A DNA stretch of 64,000 nt, taken from Catenibacillus scindens (GTDB lineage: Bacteria > Bacillota > Clostridia > Lachnospirales > Lachnospiraceae). The DNA lies in the NCBI RefSeq assembly GCF_014202115.1, contig NZ_JACHFW010000009.1, forward strand, positions 1-64,000. The letters are read 5' to 3'. The position numbers and the translations under genes were made by a program. Shown here in pieces: positions 16,602 through 24,523 of this stretch. The notes beneath the pieces were generated by a model. The model was given only the letters and a program-made list of their open reading frames with translations, searched no databases and had not been told where the DNA came from. Positions within the stretch are counted from its first letter, which is position 1. Every line of letters starts with the position of its first letter.

Positions 16602-18080
16602 TCAGCCAGGAATATGACCGTACTCATCCATACAGTCTTTTTGCGGATCTTCCATGCACAGATGGACAGACGCCAGCTTAAAAGTTCTCGGCAATGCTAA
16701 AATATTAGGATTTTCGCCCACATATTTTTTCTTGGCATCTTCAAGAGCTTCCTCAAAAGTGGCTCTTGTCTTTAATCCCATACCTCTGGCATATCCCGGT
16801 TCCTGGGCCCCCACAATGTAGATAGCGCTTGTGTTCATCTCCGCAATGTGTCCGCAGGACATCATGCTGAACCCATGGAACGGATGGAAGGCATTGGTAA
16901 ACCGGTATTTACGTATATATTCTTCATTTGTGGCAAAATATTCGCCGTACCGGTTCATATCTGGCAGTGTATTCATATAGTCATGCTGGAATACTGTGTA
17001 AAGTTCTCTCAAATAAGGCCACAGCTCATCGTGGAAAAATCCGTTACATGTGGAGGCGCAGATGATCACGCAGTGATCGCTCATAATTCTCTTAAATCGC
17101 AGAACCTGAGCGCTTAAAGCCTGCATCATCATAATCGGATTTGTCCCCATGCCATCGCCGTAGTGGAACTTCTGAGGCATACCAAAAACAAGGACATCGT
17201 ATTTCTTTTTGGCCCAGTGAACATAAGTCCGCTTATCTGCAATCTTCCAGCTCACCGGCATCATTTCTTTAGCATAGCCGGAATAAATAGCAATCTGTCT
17301 GGAATAAGTGTCCAGCACCGCATCACAGCAGAAGAAGGGATGGCCCATTTTCTCCTCCATATGCATACTGATCTCGTCAAATTTAGTGCGCATCAGGCTT
17401 CCTCCATTGACCGGTGTAAAGTCTTTCCGGTGCATCACCGATGGCACATGATGGCTGGCGATACTTCTCCAGTTCGTGATCCCTGTAGCGCTGTGTTTAT
17501 AGCCGCCGGAATATCCGCCGTAAGGATTGCCCTGGACATGGCCAATGAGAATCGGAACATCGCATTCATATACATATTTATTCATAAACACAGGGTCGCC
17601 CCGACGGGTTACGCCAAGATCCACCATATGATCCGGATCTTCGCTATCGTGGCTAATGATCTGGCCAGATGGCCAAAATTCCTGAAAGAGTTCTTCTCCG
17701 AAAATCGCCCTGGCATCGCTCTCTTTGCTTCTAGGATGAAGACCGTTGGAGATAATAAACAAAATATCCTTCTTTTCCACGCCAACGCTGTAGAGTTCCC
17801 TCAGAATATATTTAATACTTAACTTTCTGTGGCTTGTGGGCTGTTCGCCGCCTTTCACCCGGTCCGGCACCACAATACACACTTTGCTTCCTTTGTGGGC
17901 AAGCTCTGACAATCTGGGCATCCCGATGGGATGGGCCAGACTTTCAAGATATGCCGCCTCAAGTTGATCTTCAGGAATACAGGGCGGATCTTTTACTGTC
18001 TCTCCTGGGATAAAAATATCTGTATCGTCCGGCAAACACGCCGCCATAGTTCCCTGCCCATATTCAAATTCCAGATTCAT
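16602..18080 (-). CDS. LarA-family nickel-pincer racemase/epimerase
   Basis: A 492-residue protein of the lactate racemase catalytic family (DUF2088 plus C-terminal domain). Residues lining the nickel-pincer nucleotide site of characterised LarA can be aligned by eye: Asp73-Arg74 (PDRVKGG), His115 (NGLHPRS), His181 (IGHVQG), Lys195 (SGGYKHS), His210/211 (SIASHH) and Gln303-Lys304 (MPQKFHYG). Family members racemise lactate or malate or epimerise sugar acids such as gluconate. The placement between sugar-phosphate enzymes favours a sugar-derived hydroxyacid. LarB, LarC and LarE, which make the cofactor, are not in this window. The second of two adjacent ATGs is chosen for spacing from AAGGAGG. 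Confidence 0.82.
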   Translation of the reverse strand: MNLEFEYGQGTMAACLPDDTDIFIPGETVKDPPCIPEDQLEAAYLESLAHPIGMPRLSELAHKGSKVCIVVPDRVKGGEQPTSHRKLSIKYILRELYSVGVEKKDILFIISNGLHPRSKESDARAIFGEELFQEFWPSGQIISHDSEDPDHMVDLGVTRRGDPVFMNKYVYECDVPILIGHVQGNPYGGYSGGYKHSATGITNWRSIASHHVPSVMHRKDFTPVNGGSLMRTKFDEISMHMEEKMGHPFFCCDAVLDTYSRQIAIYSGYAKEMMPVSWKIADKRTYVHWAKKKYDVLVFGMPQKFHYGDGMGTNPIMMMQALSAQVLRFKRIMSDHCVIICASTCNGFFHDELWPYLRELYTVFQHDYMNTLPDMNRYGEYFATNEEYIRKYRFTNAFHPFHGFSMMSCGHIAEMNTSAIYIVGAQEPGYARGMGLKTRATFEEALEDAKKKYVGENPNILALPRTFKLASVHLCMEDPQKDCMDEYGHIPG

Positions 18081-18109
18081 GATCATTCCTCCTTAAAATT
18101 ACTGATAAA

Positions 18110-18946
18110 TTAACCTTCCATATAAAGACGTATAATCTCAAGATACTCCTGGGGATAATATCCGATCTCTCCAGAAAAACGGGTCAGGGCGATCAAACCT
18201 CCGTCAATTTCTTTAATGGAAGCCAGCATGGCCGCATTGTCCTGCTTTAGCCCTCCGCCGTAAACAATATCCATACCGCCGGTATGCTCTTTCACAAAGG
18301 TCGCGATCTTTGTAATGTAATCTTTTCCCGCCGGCGTTTTTCCCGGCCCAATGGACCATACCGGTTCGTAAGCAATTACCACCTTTGACCGGTCCACTCC
18401 TTCCAGGCCGATATCAAGCTGAGCCCCTAATACTTCCTGCCATTTTTCCTGTTCCTCACTTTTTTCTCCAATACAGTAAAGGACTTTAAGTCCTTGGGAC
18501 AGAGCTGCGCGGATTTCTCTGTTGAGCAGACGGTTCACTGCCGCCGTGTCCGTCACACCGGCCTCAGCCAGTATGCCACCTTTATCATTGCGCTCCTCAC
18601 AGTGTCCGATAATCACAGACTCGCAGCCTAAAGCTGCCATAGCTGCCGCCGGACGGTTTGTCGTAAAAGCGCCAAAATTACCTCCCACAGTCACATCTTC
18701 TCTGAATACGCCCTGGCAGCCGACCTGAACAGGGCTGTCCTCGTCTTTTGCCGCCGCGGCAGACAAAATGTGGGCCTCCGGGAAATACATGGCAAACTCT
18801 ACAGCTTTCGGGTCATAGGCTTTTAAGGCTTCCTGAGTGTTTTTCACAATGTAACCGCCCCAGTCTTTCACGTCACAGATCCTGTTGACACCGCCCATAG
18901 AAGCCGGCACATCAAATCGTTTCAGGTTCAAGTAAATATGCTTCAT
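18110..18946 (-). CDS. Divergent triosephosphate isomerase paralogue
   Basis: A 278-residue TIM barrel, longer than usual (about 250). Catalytic residues are kept: Asn7-x-Lys9 (YLNLKRF), His115-Glu117-Arg119 (IIGHCEERN) and Glu194 (IAYEPVWSIGPGKTP). It departs from the canonical enzyme at NWKMN (here NLKRF), at GHSERR (here GHCEER) and in the phosphate-binding SGGSV/YGGSV (here YGGGL at 229-233). These changes surround the substrate and suggest a related aldose-ketose phosphate, as in the TIM paralogues that isomerise erythrulose phosphates. One base overlaps the upstream kinase gene, so coupling is likely. It may still be a plain TIM. Confidence 0.8.
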   Translation of the reverse strand: MKHIYLNLKRFDVPASMGGVNRICDVKDWGGYIVKNTQEALKAYDPKAVEFAMYFPEAHILSAAAAKDEDSPVQVGCQGVFREDVTVGGNFGAFTTNRPAAAMAALGCESVIIGHCEERNDKGGILAEAGVTDTAAVNRLLNREIRAALSQGLKVLYCIGEKSEEQEKWQEVLGAQLDIGLEGVDRSKVVIAYEPVWSIGPGKTPAGKDYITKIATFVKEHTGGMDIVYGGGLKQDNAAMLASIKEIDGGLIALTRFSGEIGYYPQEYLEIIRLYMEG

Positions 18947-20133
18947 TATTTTCCTTCCTTTCTGCCGGACAGCCGGTTAAATGAAATCATATCCGGAAGC
19001 GCTTCCCCTATAAGCGGCCGACACCACCGCAAAAATTCCTCTGTGACACCATTTCCGGCCTCATTAATAAAGTTATCGGGCATTGTCCGCTCAAACATCA
19101 TCACCTGGTCAATATCTGCCAGGAAAGGTTCTATTTTATAAGGTTCATCGCTAATTCTTCGGAAAGCTGCCATTTTTCCGGATTCACCTTCAAACGCCGC
19201 TTCGCAGGCCATTCTTCCGGCCAAAACCGCCTCATCCCTGTCTACAGGGCTCTGCCAGGCAATGGAGGCCCGCCCCAAGAGTCCCGGTTTTTCTCCCCGT
19301 GCCTTGTATCCAAGACGGTCAATAACAAGATTAGCCAGATGAGAACTTACATCCCCAAAATATGTGGCCCGCTCCGTCTTAAATACCGGCTTGACAATAG
19401 GGTTTCCATCCTTGTCATGCAGCCCCTCGCTGGCGACAACGACAATCCCGCTTTTTTTCCTGAGGAGTGTTTCCACATCCCTGATAAAACAATCTTCATC
19501 AAAAGCCCTCTCCGGAAGATAGATCAGATCCGGACCATAGCCTTTCTCCCCTGCCAAAGCCGAGCTGGCTGTAATCCATCCGGCATTTCTGCCTGATGCT
19601 TCCATAACAACCACATGGATAGGAAGGGAACGCACATCAGCGCATAATTCCTGGACTGAGGCCGCCATATACCGGGCCGCGCTCCCAAATCCGGGACTGT
19701 GGTCCGTGATGGCTATATCATTGTCTGTGGTTTTGGGGATTCCCATAACTTTCACATCCATACCCTTCTGGACAAGAGCTTTATGCAATTTTCCGCAGGT
19801 ATCCATAGTCCCGTTGCCTCCGGAAAAAAGCACATAGCCAATATGATGTTTTTCAATAAGTTTTGTCATTTGTTCATAATCATCCTGCCAGATCGGATCC
19901 CTGGACGTCCCTATGGCAGTTCCCGGAGTTGCCAGAAGCAGTCCAAGCTCCTCTTCCGAAAAAGCGCCAAGATCAATAAAATCTTCTTTTAAAAAACCTC
20001 CGGTGCCGTTGTTCGCTCCGTAAATATGGTCCACCTGTCCGGATGCCTTTGCCGCCTTCACAGCCCCGTAAAGGGATGCGTTTAATACCGCCGTCGGACC
20101 GCCGCCGTGGATAATCACAAGATTTTTGCCCAT
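18946..20133 (-). CDS. Phosphofructokinase-family kinase, PPi- or ATP-dependent
   Basis: A 395-residue member of the PfkA/Pfp superfamily. The start is set at ATG 20133 (MGKNLVII) after ATGGAGGAAAAAA; an upstream in-frame ATG overlaps the site. Motifs are GGGPTAVLNAS near 10, GGNGTMDT at 105-112 and PKTTDND at 133-139. Lys in PKT marks PPi-type and some ATP-type enzymes, while Gly in GGNG marks ATP use. The usual metal-binding Asp of GGD(G/D) is Asn. Phosphoryl donor and substrate are therefore uncertain, and a sugar phosphate other than fructose 6-phosphate is possible. It heads the kinase-TIM-LarA-pgi run. Confidence 0.8.
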   Translation of the reverse strand: MGKNLVIIHGGGPTAVLNASLYGAVKAAKASGQVDHIYGANNGTGGFLKEDFIDLGAFSEEELGLLLATPGTAIGTSRDPIWQDDYEQMTKLIEKHHIGYVLFSGGNGTMDTCGKLHKALVQKGMDVKVMGIPKTTDNDIAITDHSPGFGSAARYMAASVQELCADVRSLPIHVVVMEASGRNAGWITASSALAGEKGYGPDLIYLPERAFDEDCFIRDVETLLRKKSGIVVVASEGLHDKDGNPIVKPVFKTERATYFGDVSSHLANLVIDRLGYKARGEKPGLLGRASIAWQSPVDRDEAVLAGRMACEAAFEGESGKMAAFRRISDEPYKIEPFLADIDQVMMFERTMPDNFINEAGNGVTEEFLRWCRPLIGEALPDMISFNRLSGRKEGK

Positions 20134-20158
20134 TTTTTTCCTCCATTTGACCAAAAAG

Positions 20159-20183
20159 CCCTGCGGCAGCCACTGCCGCAGGG
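20159..20183 (-). terminator. Terminator between the ABC operon and the kinase operon
   Basis: CCCTGCGGCAG pairs perfectly with CTGCCGCAGGG over a 3-base loop, and on the minus strand CTTTTTGG follows. It lies 30 bases after the binding-protein gene and 26 before the kinase start, with no room for an obvious separate promoter, so partial read-through into the kinase genes is likely. Confidence 0.85.
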
Positions 20184-20212
20184 TACTTTGGAATTGCTGC
20201 TTAAATTAAAGC

Positions 20213-21349
20213 TTATTGACCTGCCTCTTTCATAATATCAAATAACACGAAATCGGAAACCGGAGTCTGCCCTTCTTCTTCTGTCAGCTTGCCGTCAGCA
20301 ACAAAGTTTGCTTCCTGGATAGCATAGTAGCCTTCGATAGTTCCATCATCTACATACTGTAAAAGTGTGGCGGAATCCAACCATGCACCGTCAGACGTCT
20401 GTTCCAGGGCGCTGGCTTTATCTGTTCCGCAGGCTTCTGCTACATATCCGGCAACTTCATCATAATTAGCTTCCTGTGAACCATAATCCATAGCTTTATA
20501 GAGAGCCCTTGTAAAGCTTACAAGAGTATCTTTGTTTTCCTCAGCGTAGGATGGAATACATACCCAGCTTGCGCAGTCTGCGGCTTCATCCGAGAAAGAA
20601 ACATTGGTACATAAAACCTTAGCGTCATCGCCCATTTCCGAAAGAATTGTATTGGTACTTGGGGACCATGGAGCGCAGGCGTCCAGAGAACCGGAAACCA
20701 TAGCGCTGATCATATTACTGATCTCCATATCATAAGCCTGAATATCATCCATAGTCAAACCAACAGAGGCCAACGCTCTTCTGAGGATTGTTTCAGAGGA
20801 TGTTCCTGACGCATATCCTACAGTCTTTCCTTCCAGATCTTCCAAGGATTCCACACCGTGGGAAACAAGGCCCACAACACTGTCCGCGTTTCCAAGCTGC
20901 TGGAAGCAAAATACATCAACATTTCCCTGAATCGCCAGAGTATGGGCACCAGGTCCGATGTAAGCGACATCAATAGATCCTGATTCCATGGAGGCAATCT
21001 CTGTAGGACCATCCTGGAACATAACCATATTTACTTCGAGCCCTTCCTCTGCGAAATATCCTTTCTGATCCGCGGTGGCTACAGCCCACAGGGATGCATA
21101 GTTTGGCATAAATGCCACATTAACAGTCTTTAACTCGCCGGTGGAGGCAGCGGCCTCAGTTTCTCCAGCTTCGGCACTGCCCGCTTCAGTTTCAGCCTGG
21201 GTATCATCCCCTGCTGCCTCGCTCTGGGCACCTGTGGTATCCGCCGGTGCGGATGTGGTATCTGTAGATCCGGAACCCTGGCCGCATCCGGCGAGAAGGC
21301 CGATAGCCATTGTTGTTGCCACAAATAATGATAAAACTTTTCCTTTCAT
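20213..21349 (-). CDS. ABC transporter substrate-binding lipoprotein, NitT/TauT type
   Basis: A 378-residue lipoprotein: signal peptide with lipobox LLAGC ending at Cys22, a low-complexity Ser/Thr/Glu/Ala linker to about residue 70, then the SBP fold (VNVAFMPNYASLWAVATADQ, GYFAEEGLEVNMV, GKTVGYASGTSSE). This matches the NMT1/SsuA-like family that feeds TauABC/SsuABC-type importers of sulfonates, nitrate, pyrimidine precursors and other small anions. Ligand is not predictable. It is the last of three genes in its operon (permease, ATPase, binding protein). The strong site AAAAAGGAGG precedes the start. Confidence 0.88.
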   Translation of the reverse strand: MKGKVLSLFVATTMAIGLLAGCGQGSGSTDTTSAPADTTGAQSEAAGDDTQAETEAGSAEAGETEAAASTGELKTVNVAFMPNYASLWAVATADQKGYFAEEGLEVNMVMFQDGPTEIASMESGSIDVAYIGPGAHTLAIQGNVDVFCFQQLGNADSVVGLVSHGVESLEDLEGKTVGYASGTSSETILRRALASVGLTMDDIQAYDMEISNMISAMVSGSLDACAPWSPSTNTILSEMGDDAKVLCTNVSFSDEAADCASWVCIPSYAEENKDTLVSFTRALYKAMDYGSQEANYDEVAGYVAEACGTDKASALEQTSDGAWLDSATLLQYVDDGTIEGYYAIQEANFVADGKLTEEEGQTPVSDFVLFDIMKEAGQ

Positions 21350-21367
21350 AAGTAAGAACCTCCTTTT

Positions 21368-22159
21368 TTACTTTCTGACAGCCAGATATTCCTGATAAAC
21401 CTGACTCCAGATATGATTTTTAAGTTCAATAAAACGTTCGCTCATTTTTGTTTCCTGATCTCTCGGATAAGGGATGTCAATATCCACCACTTCTTTGATC
21501 CGTCCGGGTCTGGCGCTCATGATCACAACCCGGGTTGCCAGGACGATGGCCTCTTCAATATCATGAGTGACGAAGAAGCATGTTTTGTGTTCTTCTTCCC
21601 ATGTTTTTAAAAGCTCTGTCTGAAGCTGTGTTCTCGTCTGAGCGTCGAGGGCGCCGAAAGGCTCATCCATTAAAAGTACTGATGGATTCATAGCGTAAGC
21701 TCTGGCGATAGCCACCCTCTGCTTCATACCACCGGAAAGTTCTTTGGGATAAGAATCTGCGAACTTTTCCAGCTCAACCATCTTCAGATATTTTTCCGCC
21801 GTAGCGTCTCTCTGGGCTTTATCCATGCCTTTTAACTTTAATCCAAACTCTACATTCTTGCGGACAGTCAGCCAGGGGAACAGAGCATACTGCTGGAACA
21901 CAACGCCTCTGTCAGTTCCCGTTCCTTCTACTTTCTTTCCATCCACGATCACCTGACCCGCCGTAGGTTCCAGCAGTCCGGCAATAATATTGAGCAATGT
22001 GGACTTCCCACAGCCGGACGGGCCAATAACACAAATAAATTCATTTTCTTGAATGTCAAAATCAACGCCGTTAAGGGCCACAACTTCACCGTTTCTTGTT
22101 TTATATCTCTTCTCCACGCCCTGGATGCTGACTTTTATATTTCCCGTTTTTCCTGCCAT
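21368..22159 (-). CDS. ABC transporter ATPase, SsuB/TauB type
   Basis: A 263-residue ATPase with Walker A GPSGCGKST near 42, Q-loop VVFQQYALFPW, signature LSGGMKQR, Walker B VLLMDEPFGALD and H-loop FVTHDIEEA. The order and the 'YALFPWLTV' wording are typical of the nitrate/sulfonate/taurine import subfamily. It works at the cytoplasmic face with the permease whose 3' end it overlaps by 25 bases. Confidence 0.92.
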   Translation of the reverse strand: MAGKTGNIKVSIQGVEKRYKTRNGEVVALNGVDFDIQENEFICVIGPSGCGKSTLLNIIAGLLEPTAGQVIVDGKKVEGTGTDRGVVFQQYALFPWLTVRKNVEFGLKLKGMDKAQRDATAEKYLKMVELEKFADSYPKELSGGMKQRVAIARAYAMNPSVLLMDEPFGALDAQTRTQLQTELLKTWEEEHKTCFFVTHDIEEAIVLATRVVIMSARPGRIKEVVDIDIPYPRDQETKMSERFIELKNHIWSQVYQEYLAVRK

Positions 22160-22923
22160 CCTGTTAACTTCCTTTCAACTACTTTAAGAATTTTTTCTGC
22201 CGCCATACCGATAATACCAATAATAATGATATACAAAAGCATTGGCTGAGTTTCATAGGAGTTGGACAATGCCTTAATACGCATTCCAAGACCTGCCATA
22301 GCTCCCGTAGATTCTGCCGCAATCAGTGTCGTCAACGCTGTGGAAATACCAAGCCGCACCGCTGTAATAATAAATGGTGTCGTTGCCGGGAAGATAACTT
22401 TTACAAACAAGTTCACATCATTGGCTCCCAGTACCCTGGCCGCTTTGATCAAAGTCTCATCCACATTGATAACACCCTGGAATACTGTAACTGTCATGAT
22501 CAGGAAAGTAGCCAGCCATATAACAATGATCTGAGGAGTACGTCCAACACCCACGCCGATAACTACCAGGGGAACGTATGCTAAAGGCGGGATATTACGG
22601 ATGAACTGAATCCACGGTTCAAGTATGTAGCGCACCGGCCGGTACCATGCCATCAGGAAAGCTACTGGAATTGATGTCACAAAACCAATGGCAAATCCGG
22701 CGATTACCGAAATCAAACTGCTGGAAATATCTTTCAGCAAAAGTCCCCGCCCCATCATAGTTCCAATGGACTGGATAACTAAGACTACATTAGGAAAAAC
22801 TCTTCCTGTACTTTTGCCAAAGGACAACACTGTCCACAAGATCAACGCCACCGCCAGCGAGATCAGCAGCCATACACCTTTAGGGATTTTACTAATCACA
22901 TCGCTTCTCTTCTTCTTACCCAT
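22135..22923 (-). CDS. ABC transporter permease, SsuC/TauC type
   Basis: A 262-residue permease with six predicted membrane segments. The cytoplasmic EAA-like loop (DETLIKAARVLGANDVNLFVKV) lies near residue 175, and the IRNIPPLAYVPLVVIGVG segment is a signature of the SsuC/TauC/NrtB group. It is the first gene of the operon. The start follows GAAGGTTGAGGTTACACT. Upstream lie an AT-rich promoter region and a CAAACGTTTG operator. Confidence 0.9.
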   Translation of the reverse strand: MGKKKRSDVISKIPKGVWLLISLAVALILWTVLSFGKSTGRVFPNVVLVIQSIGTMMGRGLLLKDISSSLISVIAGFAIGFVTSIPVAFLMAWYRPVRYILEPWIQFIRNIPPLAYVPLVVIGVGVGRTPQIIVIWLATFLIMTVTVFQGVINVDETLIKAARVLGANDVNLFVKVIFPATTPFIITAVRLGISTALTTLIAAESTGAMAGLGMRIKALSNSYETQPMLLYIIIIGIIGMAAEKILKVVERKLTGWQEKREI

Positions 22924-23299
22924 AGTGTAACCTCAACCTTCTTTCTGCGGATTTCCAACCGCTTTTGCATTTAGGAACTTTTTCACCGCTCCAAATGTTT
23001 TGTATAATTTATATAATTATAATGGCACACTCAAAAAATAATTACAATATTTGTTTAGACAAACGTTTGCATACATCTCTCTTTTTATGGTTTATTTAAT
23101 CAATAAATTAAATGGTATCTCCAAAAAAGATATACATTATGTACAATTTTATTTGCGTAAAATATACAAAAACCACAATTTACATTTTTTTCACTCGCCG
23201 GGACAACTTTTTTTCTTGTGATTTTATCTATTTTTTTCTTCTATTTTTTTATGTTTTCCAAAATTAATAAATGTTCTCAATAAAAGTCAGAAAAAAACA
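22924..23299. other. AT-rich control region upstream of the ABC operon
   Basis: No gene is visible. The stretch is much richer in A and T than its neighbours. Several -10-like hexamers for the minus strand lie near 23005-23030 (TATAAT, TAAATT), so the exact promoter is ambiguous. It contains the palindromic operator at 23059-23070 and ends at the terminator of the aldolase gene. Confidence 0.5.
23059..23070. promoter_or_regulatory. LacI-type operator upstream of the ABC operon
   Basis: CAAACGTTTG is a perfect CG-centred palindrome inside ACAAACGTTTGC, the form bound by LacI-family repressors. It sits about 137 bases before the permease start. A near copy, GCAAACGTTAT, lies upstream of nagB at 26647-26657, and a LacI gene is in the cluster. 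Confidence 0.55.
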
Positions 23300-23326
23300 A
23301 AGGCGAAAGCATTCTGCTTTCGCCTT
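23300..23326 (-). terminator. Terminator after the class II aldolase
   Basis: AAGGCGAAAGCA pairs perfectly with TGCTTTCGCCTT around a 3-base loop; the minus strand continues TGTTTTTTTCTG. It begins 38 bases past the aldolase stop. Confidence 0.9.
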
Positions 23327-23363
23327 GTACAAATTTTTCCGTAAAAATTTTTCCGCGACTTTT

Positions 23364-24518
23364 TCACGCCTCCGTTTTGTACCGTCTGGCCATCTCTTCA
23401 AGGGAAACCTGCTCCACTAAAGGTGCCTTCCCGTAAGAGCCAAATTCAACGATCAGTGTACCGATGGCTTCTTTAACGCCCATCTCAACAACAGACATCA
23501 AAGCTGCTACATCATCGTCAGGAATGCTTCCATACATAACTGTATCCATGATCGGCGGGAAAAATGCCCTAGGATCAAACTGTTCCCGCTTTTCTTCCAA
23601 CAGCCGGCAAACACCCCCGATGGACGGGCTCTGCGCCATATCCGGATGGTTTTTGAAAAATTCCCTCATATTTCTTGTCACTGCAAGACGTATATCTGTG
23701 TCTACATTGATCTTGCCGATTCCGCAGGGGATAGCGGCTTTAAGCTCATCAATGGAAATACCATGGGCATTCTTTATATTGCCGCCCAGAGTGTTGATCT
23801 CATCTACAATATATTGAGGCACTGTGGAGGAGCCGTGAGATACTAAGACGCCAAAAATGTTTTCGTGCATCAGACACTCTTTTACCGCGATAGGAATTTC
23901 CCGTCGAAGCTTTACATCCTTCCCTTTGGAGGCGCCATGCATTGTGCCGTAAGATATGGCCAGGGCGTCGCAGCCGGTCTTTTTAAAAAATTCAACAGCC
24001 TTCAGGGGATTGGTATATGTGGAATTGGCGGCAAACACGTGGTCTTCAACGCCGGCTAAAACACCCAGTTCCCCTTCCACGGACACGCCTCTGGCATGGG
24101 CGTATTTCACAACTTCTCTCGTCAGCTCAACATTCTCGTCAAATGGCAGGGACGAGCCGTCAATCATTACAGATGTGTAGCCGCCTTCTATAGCCGCTTT
24201 ACAAGAATCGAAATCCCGGCCGTGATCCAGATGAAGGACAACGGGAATCGGGGAATTTTCAGCAAACTTCTTAACCGCATTGGCAATATTTCTGGCACCA
24301 ATCTTCTTGTCCTCCAATGTGGCATTCTGAAAATCTGTCCGTCCTCCCATAAATCCATTGGCCAGATCTGCTCCCTGAAGTATTGCCGCAGACCGAAACA
24401 TTTCATGAACCTCAATGGCCGCTTTAGCCTGGGCAACGGCATTAACATTGAAAGCTCCCTGAGCAAAATGGTACTTATCGACAGTTTCAAGTAATGGTCT
24501 TAACGGAATTAATGGCAT
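23364..24518 (-). CDS. Class II fructose-bisphosphate aldolase family protein
   Basis: A 384-residue zinc aldolase-type barrel, about 80 residues longer than the standard FbaA. Zinc and substrate motifs are present: VVLHLDHGRDFDSC (the aspartate and first His), VEGELGVLAG, SYGTMHG and ISVSHGSS in a divergent form of HGGSG, then GIGKINVDTDIRLA. It would split a ketose 1,6-bisphosphate into dihydroxyacetone phosphate and an aldehyde. Fructose or tagatose bisphosphate is possible. It is the third gene of nagB-nagA-fba, five bases downstream of nagA. The longer C-terminus and altered HGGS region allow another substrate. Confidence 0.82.
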   Translation of the reverse strand: MPLIPLRPLLETVDKYHFAQGAFNVNAVAQAKAAIEVHEMFRSAAILQGADLANGFMGGRTDFQNATLEDKKIGARNIANAVKKFAENSPIPVVLHLDHGRDFDSCKAAIEGGYTSVMIDGSSLPFDENVELTREVVKYAHARGVSVEGELGVLAGVEDHVFAANSTYTNPLKAVEFFKKTGCDALAISYGTMHGASKGKDVKLRREIPIAVKECLMHENIFGVLVSHGSSTVPQYIVDEINTLGGNIKNAHGISIDELKAAIPCGIGKINVDTDIRLAVTRNMREFFKNHPDMAQSPSIGGVCRLLEEKREQFDPRAFFPPIMDTVMYGSIPDDDVAALMSVVEMGVKEAIGTLIVEFGSYGKAPLVEQVSLEEMARRYKTEA

Positions 24519-24523
24519 AAATT

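Noticed and set aside
9911-22923. A complete sulfonate or sulfoquinovose pathway, suggested by the TauE-type permease plus a NitT/TauT importer
   Set aside because: No sulfite-releasing or sulfosugar enzymes are present and the two sets are separated by parE-parC; the idea is kept only as one possible substrate class.
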